Shown piece by piece: positions 20,449 to 21,652 of a stretch of DNA of 21,652 nt. Source of the DNA: a virus; the IMG/VR virus record IMGVR_UViG_3300031951_001386, positions 1 through 21,652 of that record. One strand, given 5' to 3'. The notes under the pieces were generated by a model. The model was not told where the DNA came from and searched no databases. It saw nothing but the letters and a program-made list of their open reading frames with translations. Both the position numbers and the translations under genes were made by a program. Each line of letters begins with the position of its first letter. Position 1 is the stretch's first letter.

Positions 20449-20459
20449 TGTCAAATCGC
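20449..20459 (-). repeat. Junction box copy (minus GCGATTTGACA)
   Basis: Copy of GCGATTTGACA in which TGA is the protease stop codon, about 50 bases before the capsid ATG. It shares GGGTGTCAAATCGCGG with the copy at 18418. A further copy of TGTCAAATCGC lies inside the protease gene at 20999-21009, 15 bases before an internal ATG. Confidence 0.65.
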
Positions 20460-21593
20460 GGCGGTCTTGGCGTGGGCTTCGAGGGCTTTGCGGTTCGCGC
20501 GGAAAATGCGGGTCTTCTCGGCGCCGGTGGCGTTTTTCCACTGGTCGTAGATGCTCGCGGTGTTTGCGGACTGATCGATTTCGGGAACGACGCGGGCGGC
20601 GGAGAGGCCGAAGGAGCGTTGCAACCGGCCGAGGTCTTCGCGGTCCTGAGCGAGTTCGCTGCGGAGGGTTTCGACTTCGCTGTTGAGGGCTTCAAATTTC
20701 GCGCGGTAGGCGCTGGCTTCAGCGAGGGCGGCGTCGCGCTCGGCGATTGCGCCGTTGAATTTGGCGAGGATCGAGTCGGCGGCGGAGATTTTGGCTTGAG
20801 GCTCAACGACCTCGGCGGGTTGCTCGGCGGCTGGGGCTTCGGGTGCTTCCTCGGCGACGGGAGTTTCGACAACTTCGGGCGCGGGGGCCTCGGCGTTTTC
20901 GCTGATGACGGTGGCCTCGACGGGCGCTTGAGCTTCGGGAGCCTCGGCGATCTCGGGCGTTTCGGTGACAGGTTTTTCAGTCATGCCCTTGGCGAAGCTG
21001 TCAAATCGCGCGCGGAGACTTTCCGGTGTGGCGGTGGCTGCGGCGGCGACGCCTTCCTCGATGGCGTCGGCGAATCCGAGGGCGACGGCTTCGACGGCAT
21101 CGAGCCAGGTCTCGGCGTCCATCATCTCGGCGATCTGGTCCTGCTCCATGCCGGTCTTGCGGACATACGCGTTGACGAGGGTGGACTTCAGCTTGTCGAG
21201 GAGGTCGGCTTCTTTGCGGAGCTGGTCGCTGTCGCCTGCGCTAACGGTCCACGGATTGTGGATCATCAAGAGAGCATTATCGGCGATATAGACCGGCGAT
21301 CCTGACATGGCGATGACGCTGGCCATCGAGGCGGCGAGCGCGTCGATGTGAACGGTCAGCCCGCCTTTGTGCCGGCGAAGGGCGTTGTAAATGGCCGTTC
21401 CCTCAACCACGGACCCACCGGGCGAGTTGATCCGCAAATGGATGTGTTGGCCGTCGAGTTTGCCGAGGTCGGCGAGGAACTCTTTTGAGCCTGAGCCGAA
21501 AGCACCGACTTCATCGTAGAGATGGATCGTTGCTTCGCCGTTGTCGGATTTTTCCAGTGCATAGAATTTCGGGGTGGTTGTGGGTGTGTTCAT
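20451..21593 (-). CDS. ClpP-like (S14) prohead protease with scaffold-like C-terminus (380 aa)
   Basis: Residues about 20-185 are a ClpP-type serine peptidase: RINSPGG (54-60) forms the oxyanion-strand motif, Ser89 in DALAASMAS is the nucleophile and His112 in MIHNP is the second catalytic residue. The third position falls in MDAETWLDA (158-166), where ClpP has Asp and phage relatives often have Glu. Residues about 205-265 are a Pro/Ala/Glu linker, and 270-335 are helical and coiled-coil-like (KFEALNSEVETLRSELAQDR). This fusion fits a protease plus scaffold in one chain. Met204, preceded by AAGGG, could start a separate scaffold protein, as Nu3 does in lambda gene C. The ATG overlaps the upstream stop. 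Confidence 0.9.
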   Translation of the reverse strand: MNTPTTTPKFYALEKSDNGEATIHLYDEVGAFGSGSKEFLADLGKLDGQHIHLRINSPGGSVVEGTAIYNALRRHKGGLTVHIDALAASMASVIAMSGSPVYIADNALLMIHNPWTVSAGDSDQLRKEADLLDKLKSTLVNAYVRKTGMEQDQIAEMMDAETWLDAVEAVALGFADAIEEGVAAAATATPESLRARFDSFAKGMTEKPVTETPEIAEAPEAQAPVEATVISENAEAPAPEVVETPVAEEAPEAPAAEQPAEVVEPQAKISAADSILAKFNGAIAERDAALAEASAYRAKFEALNSEVETLRSELAQDREDLGRLQRSFGLSAARVVPEIDQSANTASIYDQWKNATGAEKTRIFRANRKALEAHAKTAAI

Positions 21594-21652
21594 GGCTGTT
21601 GAGGGTCTTCTGGTGCGGGTTGCGCTGGCGCATCGGGTGCGGCGAGCGAGTT
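21590..21652 (-). CDS. C-terminus of upstream gene, probably portal (partial)
   Basis: An open frame enters from the right edge and ends with TGA (21590-21592), overlapping the protease ATG as ATGA. The 20 visible residues (NSLAAPDAPAQPAPEDPQQP) are a Pro/Ala/Gln-rich disordered tail. The portal gene normally precedes an S14 prohead protease in this gene order, and portal proteins often end in such a tail, so portal is the best guess. The sequence itself contains no domain that could prove it. Confidence 0.5.
   Translation of the reverse strand, partial: NSLAAPDAPAQPAPEDPQQP

Noticed and set aside
19525-20550. Plus-strand open frame opposite the capsid gene
   Set aside because: It is the antisense of a clear major capsid gene, crosses its start and the gap, and shows no recognisable motif.

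Overview
The window is a late structural and lysis module of a tailed dsDNA phage or prophage with a siphovirus-type (long, non-contractile) tail. Every gene I can support lies on the minus strand, so the module reads from right (21652) to left (1). Genes are tightly packed and most junctions are 1-4 base overlaps of the ATGA, TGATG or TAATG type. The bulk is GC-rich (for example 39 of 60 bases at 11221-11280). I see no integrase, attachment site, tRNA or host housekeeping gene, so prophage and free phage cannot be told apart. The lysis set includes a lipobox protein and a membrane coiled-coil protein, which points to a host with an outer membrane. Leaders before many genes are A/C-rich and lack a Shine-Dalgarno sequence, and heptanucleotide tandem repeats occur. 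A Verrucomicrobiota-like host would fit, but that is a weak inference.

Head region (21652-19244): the C-terminal tail of a gene in the portal position, a ClpP-type (S14) prohead protease fused to an acidic scaffold-like tail, a major capsid protein and a small K-rich protein. A strong hairpin with a T tract then marks a transcription boundary. Connector and tail-shaft region (19150-13599): a head-tail joining candidate (GTG start inside a hairpin), a tail-terminator candidate, a tail-tube candidate, a 129-aa unknown, and the tail assembly chaperone pair G / G-T. The chaperone pair carries a textbook -1 frameshift signal (GGGAAAG, immediate TAG stop, 13-bp stem). A 266-aa unknown and the tape measure protein follow.

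Tail tip and fibre region (13595-2634): four small tail-tip candidates, two of them Cys-rich, then about 9 kb of adhesin-like proteins built from shared, shuffled modules. These include an 802-aa fibre with a very AT-rich N-rich beta-helix-like body, a short paralogue of that fibre's anchor domain, HxH-linker fibres, a coiled-coil fibre, a fibre with YadA-like head repeats, and a fibre with repeated 35-40 residue units. No large central tail hub like lambda gpJ is recognisable.

Lysis region and left end (2634-1): membrane coiled-coil protein, holin candidate, lipoprotein, and a zinc amidase endolysin. These are followed by two small conserved-looking unknowns, a calcineurin-like phosphoesterase with an unusual first metal motif, and the start of a further gene. 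The whole window is covered by these genes. The longer non-coding gaps (50-95 bases) mostly carry a hairpin, a repeat or a TTTGACA box. All functional names rest on reading translated sequence by eye; no database search was run.
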